Shown here: positions 1 through 9,784 of the stretch, one piece after another | Position numbering within the stretch: the stretch's first letter is position 1 | Layout of the letters: every line of letters starts with the position of its first letter | Assembly: GCF_002886045.1 (NCBI RefSeq) | Contig: NZ_CP025791.1 | Location: 2,309,001 to 2,373,000, forward strand | DNA length: 64,000 bases | Origin: Flavivirga eckloniae | GTDB taxonomy: Bacteria; Bacteroidota; Bacteroidia; Flavobacteriales; Flavobacteriaceae | Direction of reading: 5' to 3' | Program-made: the position numbers and the translations under genes | Notes under the pieces: generated by a model | What the model was told of the DNA's origin: nothing | The model's database searches: none | Seen by the model: the letters and a program-made list of their open reading frames with translations, nothing else

Positions 1-2113
1 CAGGCTCAATAGTTACATTTTGAACAGTATTGAATCCTTGATATAGTTTATAGGCGTTTACACCTGTTTGCATTTCGGTTTTTAAACCTTTGGTTTTTCC
101 GTAACCAAATGCCAGTCCAACAGAACCTTTAGCTTGTCCTGGTTGAATCATTACAGGAACAGTAATAGTTGCTCCATTTACCGTAACGTTAGCATAACTA
201 CCATTTAAAGCACCGTTTGCTACATGAGTATTCTCTAACCCTTTTTCGTCTGCATCTGCTTTTGAAATGGTTAGGTAATTATCCCAAGATGCTCTTGTAA
301 TTGGATCTGGAAATTCTTGTAACCATGGGTTGTTGGCTTGTTGTCCATCACCCATACCTACTTTTGTATATAAGGTTAATTCTAATCCGTTACTTTTTGC
401 AGAAGTTGCTAATGCTCTGGCTGCATTTCCAGAAGGCGCTGCTGTTTCGGCAGACTCTTCTGTAGCATCTGAGGCAGAAGCTTCAGAGGCTGGCCCCGCA
501 GTCTCAACAGTTTCAGTAGCAATCGTTCCAACAAATACACCATCGTGTAACGCTTTGTTAAAAGAACCACCGCCTAGTATACCTGTACCCCAAGCATCTT
601 TTATGTAATCATGGTAAGAAACATCATTTCCTGTCCATTTTAATAAAGCTTCTTGAAATTGTCTGGTATCGAATAAAGGACGAATAGTTGGTTGTGTTAA
701 CGCATAATGTCCTTTTTTAATCTCAACATCTCCCCAAGATTCTAAGTAATGAGGTGCTGCTGCAACATATTGTGTTTCTGATGACGTTTCGTCTATTTTC
801 ATAGAAAACGTAACAGATAATTTTGTCTTTTTTAACCCTTCAACAAAATCAGCAGCGTTTGGTAAAGTATAAACTGGATTTACACCACTCATTATAATTG
901 CTCCAACTTTACCTGCTTTCATATCAGTAACTAACGCATCAACTGCCTTATCGTTACCTTGTCTTGTTTTAATAGGGGTATCTTTATCGAAAGCTTTACT
1001 CGCTAATGCTTCGTTTATTTCTAAAGCAACGGTTTGTGCATTTACATCTTGAATTCCTGTAACTACAACACCATTACTTCCTGCTTTCTTAAGCTGCGAA
1101 GCTGCACCTTTAATTGCTGCTTCTACTTTCTCTGGCAAACCATTTACCGAAACATTATTACCGGTAACCAGGCTATATAATTTTGCTAAAGCTAATTTTT
1201 GTTGGGTTGGTGTTAATGGCACACGTTTATCTGCATTGGCTCCAGTTAAAGACATATTAGACTCAAACTGAATATGACGTGACATTTTACCATGATCTGG
1301 CACTCTGTTTTTAGCATATCCAGAATCAAATCCACCACCTTGCCAATCTCCTAAGAAATCGGCTCCAACAGAAACGATAGTCATGGCTTTAGCGAAATCG
1401 TAACTTACTAATCCACGCTCTCCGTATTTAGCTTGGTAAGCATCTAATGCAGTCGATTCTGAAACAGCATCATAAACTACATGACGAACGTTACCATATT
1501 TTTCTTTGAATTCTGAAATTAGCTTACTTGTAGATGGACTTGCATATGTTTGTGTTAATAACACAATCTCCTGACCAGCACCACTTAGTTCTGCTAATTT
1601 CTGGGTTGTTTCAGAATCAAAAGCACTCCAAGAAATAGATTCTCCTGCTTTCTTAGGACTTTGAACTCTTAAACTGTCATACAAACCTAAAACTGATGCA
1701 TTCACTCTGGCATTAGCACTACCATTGGTAGCTGCCATAGTGTTATTTTCAATTTTAATTGGACGACCTTCTCTGGTTTTAACTAAAACACTCGCAAAAT
1801 CGAATCCGTCTGCAATGGTAGTTGCATAATAGTTGGCAACACCAGGAATAATTTCCGTTGGTTGTACAACGTATGGAATAGATTTTTTAACAGGACCTTC
1901 ACAAGCCGCTAATGAAGCAGCTGCAGTACTAAAACCTACATATTTTAAGAAATCGCGACGCGTTGTAGATGATGCTTCTAATGTATCTTTATCACCTAAA
2001 AATTCATCAGTAGGAATCTCTTCTACAAACTCGTTTTGTTTTAGCGTCTCAACAATAGAGCTATTCTCGTTTAGCTCTTCAACACTTTTCCAGTATTTCT
2101 TGTTTGATGACAT
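1..2113 (-). CDS. actB: Alternative complex III subunit B (TAT-variant molybdopterin-oxidoreductase-like), 3' end cut by the window
   Basis: ActB is the large periplasmic subunit of alternative complex III, the quinol:cytochrome c/oxidase reductase of Bacteroidota; its N-terminal half is related to molybdopterin oxidoreductases and its C-terminal half carries iron-sulfur clusters. About 704 residues are visible, beginning with an ATG at 2113. Residues about 48-70 hold a twin-arginine-like signal (TTRRDFLKYVGFSTAAAASL followed by AAC), the variant TAT motif typical of the family, with a possible lipobox. The Fe-S half would lie left of the window. Residues about 528-560 form a Ser/Ala/Glu-rich low-complexity stretch. 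It lies 83 bp behind actA on the same strand, as in known act operons. Confidence 0.93.
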   Translation of the reverse strand, partial: MSSNKKYWKSVEELNENSSIVETLKQNEFVEEIPTDEFLGDKDTLEASSTTRRDFLKYVGFSTAAASLAACEGPVKKSIPYVVQPTEIIPGVANYYATTIADGFDFASVLVKTREGRPIKIENNTMAATNGSANARVNASVLGLYDSLRVQSPKKAGESISWSAFDSETTQKLAELSGAGQEIVLLTQTYASPSTSKLISEFKEKYGNVRHVVYDAVSESTALDAYQAKYGERGLVSYDFAKAMTIVSVGADFLGDWQGGGFDSGYAKNRVPDHGKMSRHIQFESNMSLTGANADKRVPLTPTQQKLALAKLYSLVTGNNVSVNGLPEKVEAAIKGAASQLKKAGSNGVVVTGIQDVNAQTVALEINEALASKAFDKDTPIKTRQGNDKAVDALVTDMKAGKVGAIIMSGVNPVYTLPNAADFVEGLKKTKLSVTFSMKIDETSSETQYVAAAPHYLESWGDVEIKKGHYALTQPTIRPLFDTRQFQEALLKWTGNDVSYHDYIKDAWGTGILGGGSFNKALHDGVFVGTIATETVETAGPASEASASDATEESAETAAPSGNAARALATSAKSNGLELTLYTKVGMGDGQQANNPWLQEFPDPITRASWDNYLTISKADADEKGLENTHVANGALNGSYANVTVNGATITVPVMIQPGQAKGSVGLAFGYGKTKGLKTEMQTGVNAYKLYQGFNTVQNVTIEP

Positions 2114-2164
2114 ATTATATAATTGAATTACTTCTTATTATTTATTGTTTCACTTTCACAAGCA

Positions 2165-2188
2165 CTTCGACTGCGCTCAGTGTGACAT
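2165..2188. repeat. Short dispersed repeat (CTTCGACTnCGCTCAG family)
   Basis: Between actA and actB lies acttcgactgcgctcagtg followed by tgaca. The same core recurs in the tandem units at 23341-23670 (cttcgactccgctcagca) and, inverted, near 63704-63726. It is a small intergenic repeat of unknown function; similar units are common in flavobacterial genomes. Confidence 0.6.
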
Positions 2189-2196
2189 TTAATTGT

Positions 2197-3495
2197 TTAG
2201 TAGTGACATTTACCACATTCCAGACCACCCATTTGAGCAGCTGTTAAATTCTCTACACCATACTTCTTAGATAATTCTTCATGTATCTTAGTATAGTAAG
2301 CATTGTCTTTCACATCAACATTTGTTGTTCTGTGGCACTCTATACACCAACCCATTGTTAATGGCGCGTGTTGGTACATAACTTCCATTTCCTCAACTGG
2401 TCCGTGACAAGTTTGGCACTCAACTCCTGCAACGCTAACGTGTTGCGAGTGGTTAAAGTAAACAAAGTCTGGCAAGTTATGAATACGCACCCATTTTACC
2501 GGTTGAGAGTTTCCAGTATATTTTTGCTCTGCATCATCCCATCCTACTGCTGCGTATAATTTTTTAATTTCTTCGTTATAATCTACTCCAATTGCTTTTC
2601 CTTCTGCCAACGTTTCTGGAGCTACTTCGTAAATAGATTTATGACAGTTCATACAAACATTTAATGAAGGAATACCTGATGTTTTACTTACTCTTGCAGA
2701 AGAGTGGCAATACTTACAATCGATACCGTTATCGCCAGCATGTATTTTATGTGAATAGTGTATTGGCTGTACTGGTTGATATCCTTGATCGATACCAATT
2801 TGCATAAAGTAACCAAAAGCGAAATATGCACTGGCAAGCAAAAAGAATATTGCTGTTACCAACATTAAGAATTGATTCTTAACAAATGCTTTCCATAATG
2901 GGGTTCTTTCTGTATCCGGCAATTCTATATTTTGAGCTGCAGCGAAACGACGTAATGTTTTATTTACTACATACAACCCAATTGCTAACAGAATGAACAA
3001 AATAGCTAAGGCTCCTAAAATAAGCTCGTTTGAAATACCTCCGGTATTAGAAGTTGCCGATCCTGTTCCTGCAGCCGTAGCAGCTGGAACCGCCGGAGCT
3101 GCTTTTTCTTGAGCAGTATAGGCTAAAATATTATTTAAATCATCATCAGATAATTGCGGAAATGCCGTCATGGCCGCACCGCCGAAATCATTATAGATTT
3201 TGTTTGCATATGCATCGCCAGACTTTATTACTCCAGCACTGTTACGAATCCAAGCATAAAGCCACTCTCTGTCTAGACCTTGTTCGTCAGACAAACGTTG
3301 TTCAACATGGCGCAATGCAGGACCTGTCATTTTTTTATCTAATTGATGACAAGCAGCACAATTGGCATTAAATAAAGCTTTCCCTTTTGCTGAATCCCCT
3401 TCCTGAGCAGAAAAGGAGGCTGTAAACGCTAATAAAATAATCAAGCTTAAACCGAAAACGTTTGAGCCCAATTTACGGTGAATCACCTTTCTCAT
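2197..3495 (-). CDS. actA: Alternative complex III subunit A, multihaem cytochrome c
   Basis: This is the membrane-anchored c-type cytochrome of alternative complex III, which passes electrons from the quinol site to the terminal oxidase or a soluble cytochrome. The 432 residues contain a signal peptide (about 1-31), a monohaem cytochrome c domain (CAACH at 46-50), an Ala/Thr-rich linker, two membrane segments (about 157-177 and 209-230), then five further CxxCH sites (260-264, 281-285, 360-364, 384-388 and 427-431). The total is six haem sites, a monohaem domain joined to the pentahaem core. It is the first visible gene of the operon and is followed by actB. A promoter-like TAnnTTTG lies upstream. 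Confidence 0.93.
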   Translation of the reverse strand: MRKVIHRKLGSNVFGLSLIILLAFTASFSAQEGDSAKGKALFNANCAACHQLDKKMTGPALRHVEQRLSDEQGLDREWLYAWIRNSAGVIKSGDAYANKIYNDFGGAAMTAFPQLSDDDLNNILAYTAQEKAAPAVPAATAAGTGSATSNTGGISNELILGALAILFILLAIGLYVVNKTLRRFAAAQNIELPDTERTPLWKAFVKNQFLMLVTAIFFLLASAYFAFGYFMQIGIDQGYQPVQPIHYSHKIHAGDNGIDCKYCHSSARVSKTSGIPSLNVCMNCHKSIYEVAPETLAEGKAIGVDYNEEIKKLYAAVGWDDAEQKYTGNSQPVKWVRIHNLPDFVYFNHSQHVSVAGVECQTCHGPVEEMEVMYQHAPLTMGWCIECHRTTNVDVKDNAYYTKIHEELSKKYGVENLTAAQMGGLECGKCHY

Positions 3496-3578
3496 ATTGT
3501 TGGTTAAATTAACTTCTTAACTTTGGCATGATTTTTCTCATATTATAATAAAAAAAACCATAGTTGTAAAATCTCTGG

Positions 3579-3586
3579 CAAAAGTA
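3579..3586 (-). promoter_or_regulatory. Putative -7 element upstream of actA
   Basis: On the minus strand this reads TACTTTTG, matching the Bacteroidota -7 consensus TAnnTTTG, about 85 bp before the actA start. The expected TTG 19 bp upstream is only weakly matched, so this is a moderate prediction. Confidence 0.4.
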
Positions 3587-3710
3587 ATATTTAAAGTCGA
3601 TTTTAGAAATGTTACAGAAGTGATATTGCTAATTTAGATAGATTCTAAATAACAAAAAGAGCCACATTTAATTTTATAACGTATACATTTGTATAAATAT
3701 ATTTTAAAAC

Positions 3711-4109
3711 ATGAAATCATTGAATCTAAAAATTAGTTTTTTAAGCATTATTTGTTTTGCAATTACTTCCACTTATTGCTTTGCGCAGCAGGGTGAGGCA
3801 ACTATCAATCAGGATAGTAAAATAGCGACTTTACTGGATCTTAAGAAGACAATGAACAAAAAAGAAAACGATTCTAAACGCTATAAAATTCAAATCTATT
3901 CTGGCAATCGTGGTGGTGCCCAAAATGCTAAAAAAGACTTTAGAGAATCGTTTACAAATTGGACTCCTACTATTCAATATGAGTCTCCGAACTTTAAAAT
4001 TTGGGCAGGAAATTTTAGAACTCGATTAGAAGCCGACAGAGCACTAAAAAAAATTAAAAGAAAATTTCCTACAGCTTTTATTTTTAAACCTAAAAAAAAG
4101 AAAAGCTAG
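3711..4109 (+). CDS. SPOR-domain periplasmic protein
   Basis: A 132-residue secreted protein: signal peptide about 1-25 (ending YCFAQ), a short charged linker, then a SPOR-like domain about 57-128 with the usual pattern (YKIQIYSG, a helix, FKIWAGNF, a second helix EADRALKKIKRKFP, and a final strand AFIF). SPOR domains bind denuded glycan strands of peptidoglycan, often at the division site; binding here is inferred from the family. It is divergent from actA. A SPOR protein next to act genes and infB is, from memory, a usual flavobacterial neighbourhood. Confidence 0.8.
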   Translation: MKSLNLKISFLSIICFAITSTYCFAQQGEATINQDSKIATLLDLKKTMNKKENDSKRYKIQIYSGNRGGAQNAKKDFRESFTNWTPTIQYESPNFKIWAGNFRTRLEADRALKKIKRKFPTAFIFKPKKKKS

Positions 4110-4188
4110 TTATTTAATTTATTGAAGAATAAATCCTACGAAACATAATTATATATTTAACACCAAGAAATGGTGACCGTGCTTGAAC

Positions 4189-4492
4189 TTACTCATACGC
4201 ACTATTATTTCTCAAAAACCTAACTTTTTTAGTGTTTTCAGATTCTTTCTTAGGTATATTCACCTCATTAGGATCGATAGATTCCAGACATCCTTGTTGC
4301 ACTAAGCTAATTGACATAGGTTACACCTTCCACCAGTATGTAACGGTGTTCTACCTTTAGATTTGGCAAAGCAAAGGTAGTCCTTCCATCACCATTATAA
4401 GTGATTCCGTTAATCCAACAAATAGAAGATGCCAAATTGCTGCTAATTGAAAACATGAGGAATAATACTAAAATTGAGAGCCTGATTTCCAT
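4189..4492 (-). pseudogene. Decayed phage tail-collar (microcystin-dependent protein) family fragment
   Basis: The first frame (4307-4492, 61 residues) contains NGITYNGDGRTTFALPNL, very close to the hallmark TYGGDGRTTFALPDL of phage tail-collar proteins; the preceding SISSN and an initial EIRL also resemble that family. The conserved middle and end of the family are missing. A second short frame (4189-4317, 42 residues, beginning MSISLVQQG) overlaps it and may be the frameshifted remainder. Intact family members are normally about 150-200 residues, so this is read as a remnant, although expression of the 61-residue peptide cannot be excluded. Confidence 0.55.
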
Positions 4493-4625
4493 AATGATTT
4501 AGAATTTACAATACCAAAATATTGAAATCACCTCACAAAAAAACAACGATCTTTTTCTCTACTTAATTAATGTTGATTTTAACCCCGCTTATCAGCCAAT
4601 AAAACATTTTTTAGTGAATGTACTC

Positions 4626-4778
4626 TTAAAAAAAATCGTCCATCAACCAGTTGTAAATAATATATGCCCCATAAAAAATACCAGCAGTAAAAATTGCTGC
4701 CAAGCCTGTAGTAAACATATCTACATATTTGTTTATAACGTCGTCTTTTTTGCTGTTTTTCCCCTTAAGAAAGTTCAT
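4626..4778 (-). CDS. Small single-pass membrane protein (50 aa), unknown
   Basis: A short open frame with ATG at 4778 and TAA at 4626-4628. The product has a charged N-terminus (MNFLKGKNSKKDD), one hydrophobic segment about residues 22-44 (FTTGLAAIFTAGIFYGAYII) and an acidic end (MDDFF). The composition is protein-like: a lysine-rich cytosolic start, then a membrane span with small residues. No family is recognised. It lies downstream of infB on the same strand but beyond the infB terminator, so it probably has its own promoter. Confidence 0.5.
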   Translation of the reverse strand: MNFLKGKNSKKDDVINKYVDMFTTGLAAIFTAGIFYGAYIIYNWLMDDFF

Positions 4779-5049
4779 TGGATTTGAGAGTTTTAATTAA
4801 TTAAGATAAAATTAAAAAAAACATATATAATTATGGTGTATTATATGTTAACATTGTAGGTATAAAATGACCTTTTAAAAAAACCAAATCTTACGCTTAT
4901 ATTAATATTTTAACATATAAATACAAGCTTATTTAATTCTATAACAATACAACTCAAAACCTCTTATTAATTTAAGTTTTTATATCATAAATACATAATT
5001 AAAAAAGCGGTGAATAATTATACATTATCCAGTATAAATTATAGACAAA
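4779..5049. other. Intergenic stretch without a recognised gene
   Basis: Very AT-rich DNA between the infB terminator and the 50-residue membrane protein. No convincing frame or structured RNA is seen. It probably carries the promoter of the small gene. Confidence 0.5.
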
Positions 5050-5088
5050 AAACACTGGAGCGACCAAAATTTGGTCGCTCCAGTGTTT
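5050..5088 (-). terminator. Strong intrinsic terminator downstream of infB
   Basis: A perfect 19-bp inverted repeat (arms 5050-5068 and 5070-5088, GC-rich centre). On the minus strand it is followed by TTTTTTGTC, as expected for a rho-independent terminator of the rimP-nusA-infB operon, 64 bp past the infB stop. A second, weaker inverted repeat (cggaac 5106-5111, gttccg 5124-5129) lies between it and infB. Confidence 0.85.
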
Positions 5089-5151
5089 AAAACTTCTTTT
5101 TGAGACGGAACACTTAATTAACCGTTCCGCCATCAAAACAAAATATATGTA

Positions 5152-7980
5152 TTATTTAAGTTTCTTTTTAACCTCAACTTCATGGAAGGCTTCAATAATA
5201 TCTCCTTCTTTAATATCGTTGTAGTTTTTAATTTGCATACCACAGTCGTAACCTTTACTAACTTCCTTAGCATCATCCTTGAATCGTTTTAACGATACTA
5301 ATTCGCCAGTATAAACAACTACACCGTCTCTAATTAAGCGAATATTAGATGATCTTAATATTTTACCATTAGTTACCATACAACCTGCAATGCTTCCAAC
5401 TTTAGATACTTTAAATATTTCTCTAATCTCTGCTGTACCAGTAATTTCTTCTTTAAGTTCTGGCGACAACATGCCTTCCATCGCATCTTTAAGATCGTTA
5501 ATGGCATCGTAAATAATAGAATATGTTCTAATGTCGATTTCTTCTTTATCGGCAATCATTCTAGCATTTCCTACAGGACGCACATTAAACCCGACTATAA
5601 TAGCATCGGATGCTGATGCTAACAATACGTCACTTTCCGTAATGGCTCCAACCCCTTTATGCAGGATATTAACTTGAATTTCTTCTGTAGACAGTTTTTG
5701 GAATGAGTCTGTTAATGCTTCTACCGAACCATCCACATCACCTTTAAGGATGATATTTAATTCTTGGAAATCACCAAGTGCTATACGACGACCAATCTCG
5801 TCAAGCGTAATATGACGTTGTGTTCTAACAGATTGTTCTCTTTGCAACTGCGCTCTCTTTGATGCAATTTGCTTAGCTTCACGCTCATCTGCAAACACAT
5901 TAAATTTATCACCCGCTTGTGGCGCACCATCTAAACCTAGAATAGAAACAGGTGTAGAAGGTCCCGCAGCTTCAACATCATTTCCTCGTTCGTCATGCAT
6001 TGCTTTCACTTTACCACTGTGTTGACCTGCTAATACATAATCACCAACTTTTAGTGTTCCTGCCTGTACCAAAATAGTTGATACATAACCACGACCTTTA
6101 TCCAAGAAGGCTTCTACAACTGTACCTACAGCTTGTTTATCTGGATTTGCCTTTAGCTCTAATAACTCAGCCTCAAGCAATACTTTTTCTAATAGTTCTT
6201 TTACTCCTGTTCCCACTTTAGCCGAAATATCGTGGGATTGAATTTTTCCACCCCAATCTTCAACTAAAAGATTCATTTGTGCTAATCCTTCTTTAATCTT
6301 ATCTGGATTGGCATCTGGCTTATCTATTTTATTAATTGCAAAAACAATAGGGACTCCTGCTGCTTGTGCGTGAGATATCGCCTCTTTGGTTTGTGGCATG
6401 ATATCGTCGTCTGCAGCAGCTACAATAATCGCAATATCTGTAACTTGTGCACCACGAGCACGCATCGCCGTAAAGGCTTCGTGACCTGGTGTATCTAAAA
6501 ACGCTATTTTTTGTCCGCCTTCCAGTTCTACACCATAAGCTCCAATGTGTTGGGTAATTCCACCAGACTCACCTGCAATTACATTTTCTTTACGTATATA
6601 ATCCAGAAGCGATGTTTTACCATGATCTACGTGTCCCATTACAGTTACTATAGGTGCACGTGATTTTAAATCTTCTTCTTTATCTTCTACTTCTTCAATA
6701 GACTCTTCGATATCTGCAGTTACAAACTCTACTTGATAACCGAATTCTTCTGCTACGATAGATAATGTTTCGGCATCTAAACGCTGATTCATGGTTACCA
6801 TCATACCTAACGACATACATGCCGAAATAATTTGGGTAACAGATACATCCATCATAGTAGCAACTTCACTTGCGGTTACAAACTCTGTAACTTTAAGAAT
6901 TTTACTTTCTGCTGCTTCTATTTGCTGATCGATCTCAGTTTGTTCTCTATGCTGATCTCTTTTATCTCTTCTGTATTTTGCTCCTTTACCTTTTGAAGAT
7001 TTTCCTTGAAGTTTTTCAAGTGTTTCCCGCACTTGTTTTTTTACATCTTCTTCACTAGGCTCTTCTTTTACAATGTGACGACGACCTTGACCTGGTTTTC
7101 CTTTAAATCTATCGTTTCCTCCAGACCTTCCTCCTTGTCTATTTCCTCCTCCTTGATTGTTCCCAGATTGCGGTCCGCCAGCTTTGCTAATACGTCTACG
7201 TTTTTTCTTATTAGCAGCTCCTGCTTCACCAGCTTTGGCTTCTGGTTTCTTTTCTTCTTTCTTTTTCTTTGGCTTAACAAATTTGGATAAATCTATTTTA
7301 TCGCCAGCTATTTTTGGACCTGTTAGTTTTTTGTACTGTGTTTCTACTCTTTCATCTGGAACAAGTTCTCCAGCTTCGTTTAAAATCTGCTTTTTAGGTT
7401 TTTCTTCCTTCTTTTCTTCAGCTTTTTTCTCTACGACAACTTTAGGTTTCTCTGTTTTAACCTCTTTCTTAACAGCTTTTACTTCTTCTTTTACCGCTTT
7501 GACCTCCTCTTTTTTAACAACAGGCTTCGCAGGTTCCGCTACTTCTTTTTTAACAGCTGGTTTTTCGGGCGTTTTAGGTTCTTCTACCTTTTCTGTTTTG
7601 TTAGAAACTGGTTCTGCTTTTTTCTTTTTTGGATCTAAATCTATTTTACCAACTTTTTTAGGTCCTGAAAGTGCTGCAGCAGCTTTAACTACTTCATCTT
7701 TTCTGGCTGTTACTTTTTGTTTCTCTTCAAGCTCACGCTCGCGTTGCTCTCGCAACACTTCTTTCTCTTTTATCTTAGCTTCACCAACCTCTTTCGATGC
7801 CACTTTTTTGTTAGCATCAACTTGAAATTCATTAGAAAGAACACTGTATATTTCTTCTGAAATTTTTGTAGTGGGTCGTTTCTCTATTTCAATACCTTTA
7901 GAATCTAAAAATTCTACGGCACGATCTAAAGAGATATTAAGCTCGCGTAATACTTTATTTAATCTAATTGTTTCAGCCAT
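5152..7980 (-). CDS. infB: Translation initiation factor IF-2
   Basis: IF-2 is the GTPase that brings initiator fMet-tRNA to the 30S subunit and promotes subunit joining. The 942 residues start with an IF2_N-like domain ([14 protein letters not shown]), followed by a long Lys/Glu/Pro-rich, low-complexity region (about 60-330) with a Gly/Arg/Asn-rich patch, and then the GTPase core: G1 GHVDHGKT at 449-456, G3 DTPGHEAF, G4 NKID, G5 SAK. Domain II and the C-terminal IF2 domains follow. It is the third gene of the operon, 31 bp after nusA, and is followed by a strong terminator. The length is normal for Bacteroidota. Confidence 0.98.
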   Translation of the reverse strand: MAETIRLNKVLRELNISLDRAVEFLDSKGIEIEKRPTTKISEEIYSVLSNEFQVDANKKVASKEVGEAKIKEKEVLREQRERELEEKQKVTARKDEVVKAAAALSGPKKVGKIDLDPKKKKAEPVSNKTEKVEEPKTPEKPAVKKEVAEPAKPVVKKEEVKAVKEEVKAVKKEVKTEKPKVVVEKKAEEKKEEKPKKQILNEAGELVPDERVETQYKKLTGPKIAGDKIDLSKFVKPKKKKEEKKPEAKAGEAGAANKKKRRRISKAGGPQSGNNQGGGNRQGGRSGGNDRFKGKPGQGRRHIVKEEPSEEDVKKQVRETLEKLQGKSSKGKGAKYRRDKRDQHREQTEIDQQIEAAESKILKVTEFVTASEVATMMDVSVTQIISACMSLGMMVTMNQRLDAETLSIVAEEFGYQVEFVTADIEESIEEVEDKEEDLKSRAPIVTVMGHVDHGKTSLLDYIRKENVIAGESGGITQHIGAYGVELEGGQKIAFLDTPGHEAFTAMRARGAQVTDIAIIVAAADDDIMPQTKEAISHAQAAGVPIVFAINKIDKPDANPDKIKEGLAQMNLLVEDWGGKIQSHDISAKVGTGVKELLEKVLLEAELLELKANPDKQAVGTVVEAFLDKGRGYVSTILVQAGTLKVGDYVLAGQHSGKVKAMHDERGNDVEAAGPSTPVSILGLDGAPQAGDKFNVFADEREAKQIASKRAQLQREQSVRTQRHITLDEIGRRIALGDFQELNIILKGDVDGSVEALTDSFQKLSTEEIQVNILHKGVGAITESDVLLASASDAIIVGFNVRPVGNARMIADKEEIDIRTYSIIYDAINDLKDAMEGMLSPELKEEITGTAEIREIFKVSKVGSIAGCMVTNGKILRSSNIRLIRDGVVVYTGELVSLKRFKDDAKEVSKGYDCGMQIKNYNDIKEGDIIEAFHEVEVKKKLK

Positions 7981-8011
7981 AAATCGCCTTTAAAATACTC
8001 AAATATATATG

Positions 8012-9244
8012 TTATTCTTCGAATTCTTCTTTTAAAATTCTAATAACTTCATTAATTGTTTCTTCTTCTAAGTCTGTTCTTTTTACTAAATCGTTTACTT
8101 CTTGCTCTAAAATACTTTTTGCTGTATCTAATCCAGCCTTACTAAACTCTTCAATAATCCATCCTTCTATTTCATCAGAGAACTCATTTAATTCCACATC
8201 TTCCTCAGCTCCTTCTCTAAACACATCAATCTCGTAACCAGTTAATTGACCAGCTAGACGTATATTATGTCCACCTCTACCAATCGCTTTACTTACTTCT
8301 TCTGGTTTTAATATAACCTCAGCCCTTTTTGCTTCTTCATTCAACTTTATTGAAGTTACTCTTGCAGGACTTAATGCTCTTGTAATAAATAATTGTAAAT
8401 TATTTGTATAATTAATTACATCAATGTTTTCATTACCTAATTCGCGAACGATTCCATGAATTCTAGACCCTTTCATACCAACACATGCTCCAACAGGATC
8501 TATTCTGTCATCGTAAGAGTCTACAGCCACTTTTGCTTTTTCTCCAGGGATTCTAACTACGTTCTTAATGGTAATTAAACCATCGAAAACTTCTGGAATT
8601 TCCTGTTCAAACAATTTCTCCAAAAATACAGGGGAACTTCTAGACATTATAATCGTTGGTTTTGCTCCCTTAAGTTCTACGGCATCAATAACACCTCTTA
8701 CATTATCTCCTTTTCTAAAGAAATCTGAAGGTATTTGTCTGTCTTTTGGCAGTACAATTTCGTTACCTTCATCGTCTAGCAAAATAACCGCTCTATGGCG
8801 AATATGGTGTACTTCTGCTGTGTATATTTCTCCAATTAAATCTTTAAATTGTTTATAAACTATGGTGTTATCGTGCTCATGAATTTTAGAAATTAAGTTT
8901 TGACGTAACGCCAAAATAGCTCTTCTTCCTAAATCAATAAGCTTTACTTCTTCAGACACATCTTCTCCTACTTCAAAATCGGGCTCAATTTTTCGAGCTT
9001 CAGATAATGAAATCTCTTGGTTAGGTTCCTCTACTTCTCCATCTCCAACTACAACTCTATTTCTCCATATTTCTAAATCTCCTTTATCTGGATTTACAAT
9101 AATATCAAAATTGTCATCATCACCATACTTCTTCTTTAAGGCACTTCTAAATACATCTTCTAAAATTGCCATTAACGTTACTCTGTCAATTAGCTTATCG
9201 TCTTTGAATTCTGAAAAAGATTCAATTAACGCGATATTCTCCAT
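8012..9244 (-). CDS. nusA: Transcription termination/antitermination factor NusA
   Basis: NusA binds RNA polymerase and nascent RNA, and modulates pausing, termination and antitermination. The 410 residues show an N-terminal RNAP-binding domain (about 1-125), an S1 domain (about 136-202), KH1 with GMKGSR at 256-261 and KH2 with IGRGGHN at 321-327. The C-terminal acidic AR repeats of E. coli NusA are absent, as is usual outside Proteobacteria. It lies 13 bp downstream of rimP. The hairpin in the leader of this operon would be a natural target for NusA feedback (inference). Confidence 0.97.
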   Translation of the reverse strand: MENIALIESFSEFKDDKLIDRVTLMAILEDVFRSALKKKYGDDDNFDIIVNPDKGDLEIWRNRVVVGDGEVEEPNQEISLSEARKIEPDFEVGEDVSEEVKLIDLGRRAILALRQNLISKIHEHDNTIVYKQFKDLIGEIYTAEVHHIRHRAVILLDDEGNEIVLPKDRQIPSDFFRKGDNVRGVIDAVELKGAKPTIIMSRSSPVFLEKLFEQEIPEVFDGLITIKNVVRIPGEKAKVAVDSYDDRIDPVGACVGMKGSRIHGIVRELGNENIDVINYTNNLQLFITRALSPARVTSIKLNEEAKRAEVILKPEEVSKAIGRGGHNIRLAGQLTGYEIDVFREGAEEDVELNEFSDEIEGWIIEEFSKAGLDTAKSILEQEVNDLVKRTDLEEETINEVIRILKEEFEE

Positions 9245-9257
9245 AACTCTTTTTGAT

Positions 9258-9719
9258 TTAAAATTTAATCATAACTTTAGCTTCTACAATATTTTCGTAA
9301 GCGATATTCGCTTCTTTCTTAACAGTTACTTTACCTTTCCCTATGGGTTTAGGCTCTCTAACTTTCCATTCTAATTTAATATCATTATCAGTTGCTTCTG
9401 TAAGTGTTCCTTCCAATTCATCGGAAGCCATCTTTACTTTAAGCACCCTGTTTAAATTCTTTTTGTACTGTCGTTTGTGAACTAACGGCGATGTTGCTCC
9501 AGCAGACATAACTTCTAAAGAAAAGTCCTGTTCCTCCCTATCAAGATTATGCTCAATGGCTCTGCTTATGAACATACAGTCCTCAACCAAAACACCATTG
9601 TCTCCATCTATTATTACTTTAATTTGATTATCTCCCTGAATAGTAAAATCTATAAGAAATAAATCTGGCCTTTCAATTAACGCAGCCTCCAATAAGTCTG
9701 TAACAGTACTCTTAAACAT
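9258..9719 (-). CDS. rimP: Ribosome maturation factor RimP
   Basis: RimP assists 30S subunit assembly. The 153-residue protein shows the family pattern: an N-terminal alpha/beta domain containing DNGVLVEDCMFISRAIE and LEVMSAGATSPL (the usual region is LEVSSPG), then a C-terminal SH3-like barrel. It is the first gene of the rimP-nusA-infB operon, in the same order as in most bacteria. The ATG follows an A-rich stretch and sits 15 bp after the leader hairpin. Confidence 0.95.
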   Translation of the reverse strand: MFKSTVTDLLEAALIERPDLFLIDFTIQGDNQIKVIIDGDNGVLVEDCMFISRAIEHNLDREEQDFSLEVMSAGATSPLVHKRQYKKNLNRVLKVKMASDELEGTLTEATDNDIKLEWKVREPKPIGKGKVTVKKEANIAYENIVEAKVMIKF

Positions 9720-9729
9720 TTTTTAGTAT

Positions 9730-9755
9730 AAAAAGAGGGGACTTTTCGTCCCCTC
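9730..9755 (-). terminator. Terminator-like hairpin in the rimP-nusA-infB leader (candidate attenuator)
   Basis: On the minus strand GAGGGGAC-GAAAA-GTCCCCTC (arms 9735-9742 and 9748-9755) is followed by five T residues and ATA, just before the rimP ATG. No minus-strand gene lies directly upstream, because the neighbouring stress-protein gene runs the other way, and a promoter-like TATATTTG lies on the far side of the hairpin. It is therefore probably part of the rimP transcript and could act as an attenuator. Confidence 0.6.
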
Positions 9756-9784
9756 ATTTACTTTAATTTCGCCTTACAACGGTG

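Noticed and set aside
330-608. Plus-strand 92-codon frame opposite actB
   Set aside because: Antisense of the Ser/Ala/Glu-rich stretch of ActB, with no signal or domain of its own.
7157-7825. A 222-codon open frame on the plus strand opposite infB
   Set aside because: It is Phe/Ser/Leu-rich antisense of the Lys/Glu-rich low-complexity region of IF-2 and has no family resemblance; a shadow frame.
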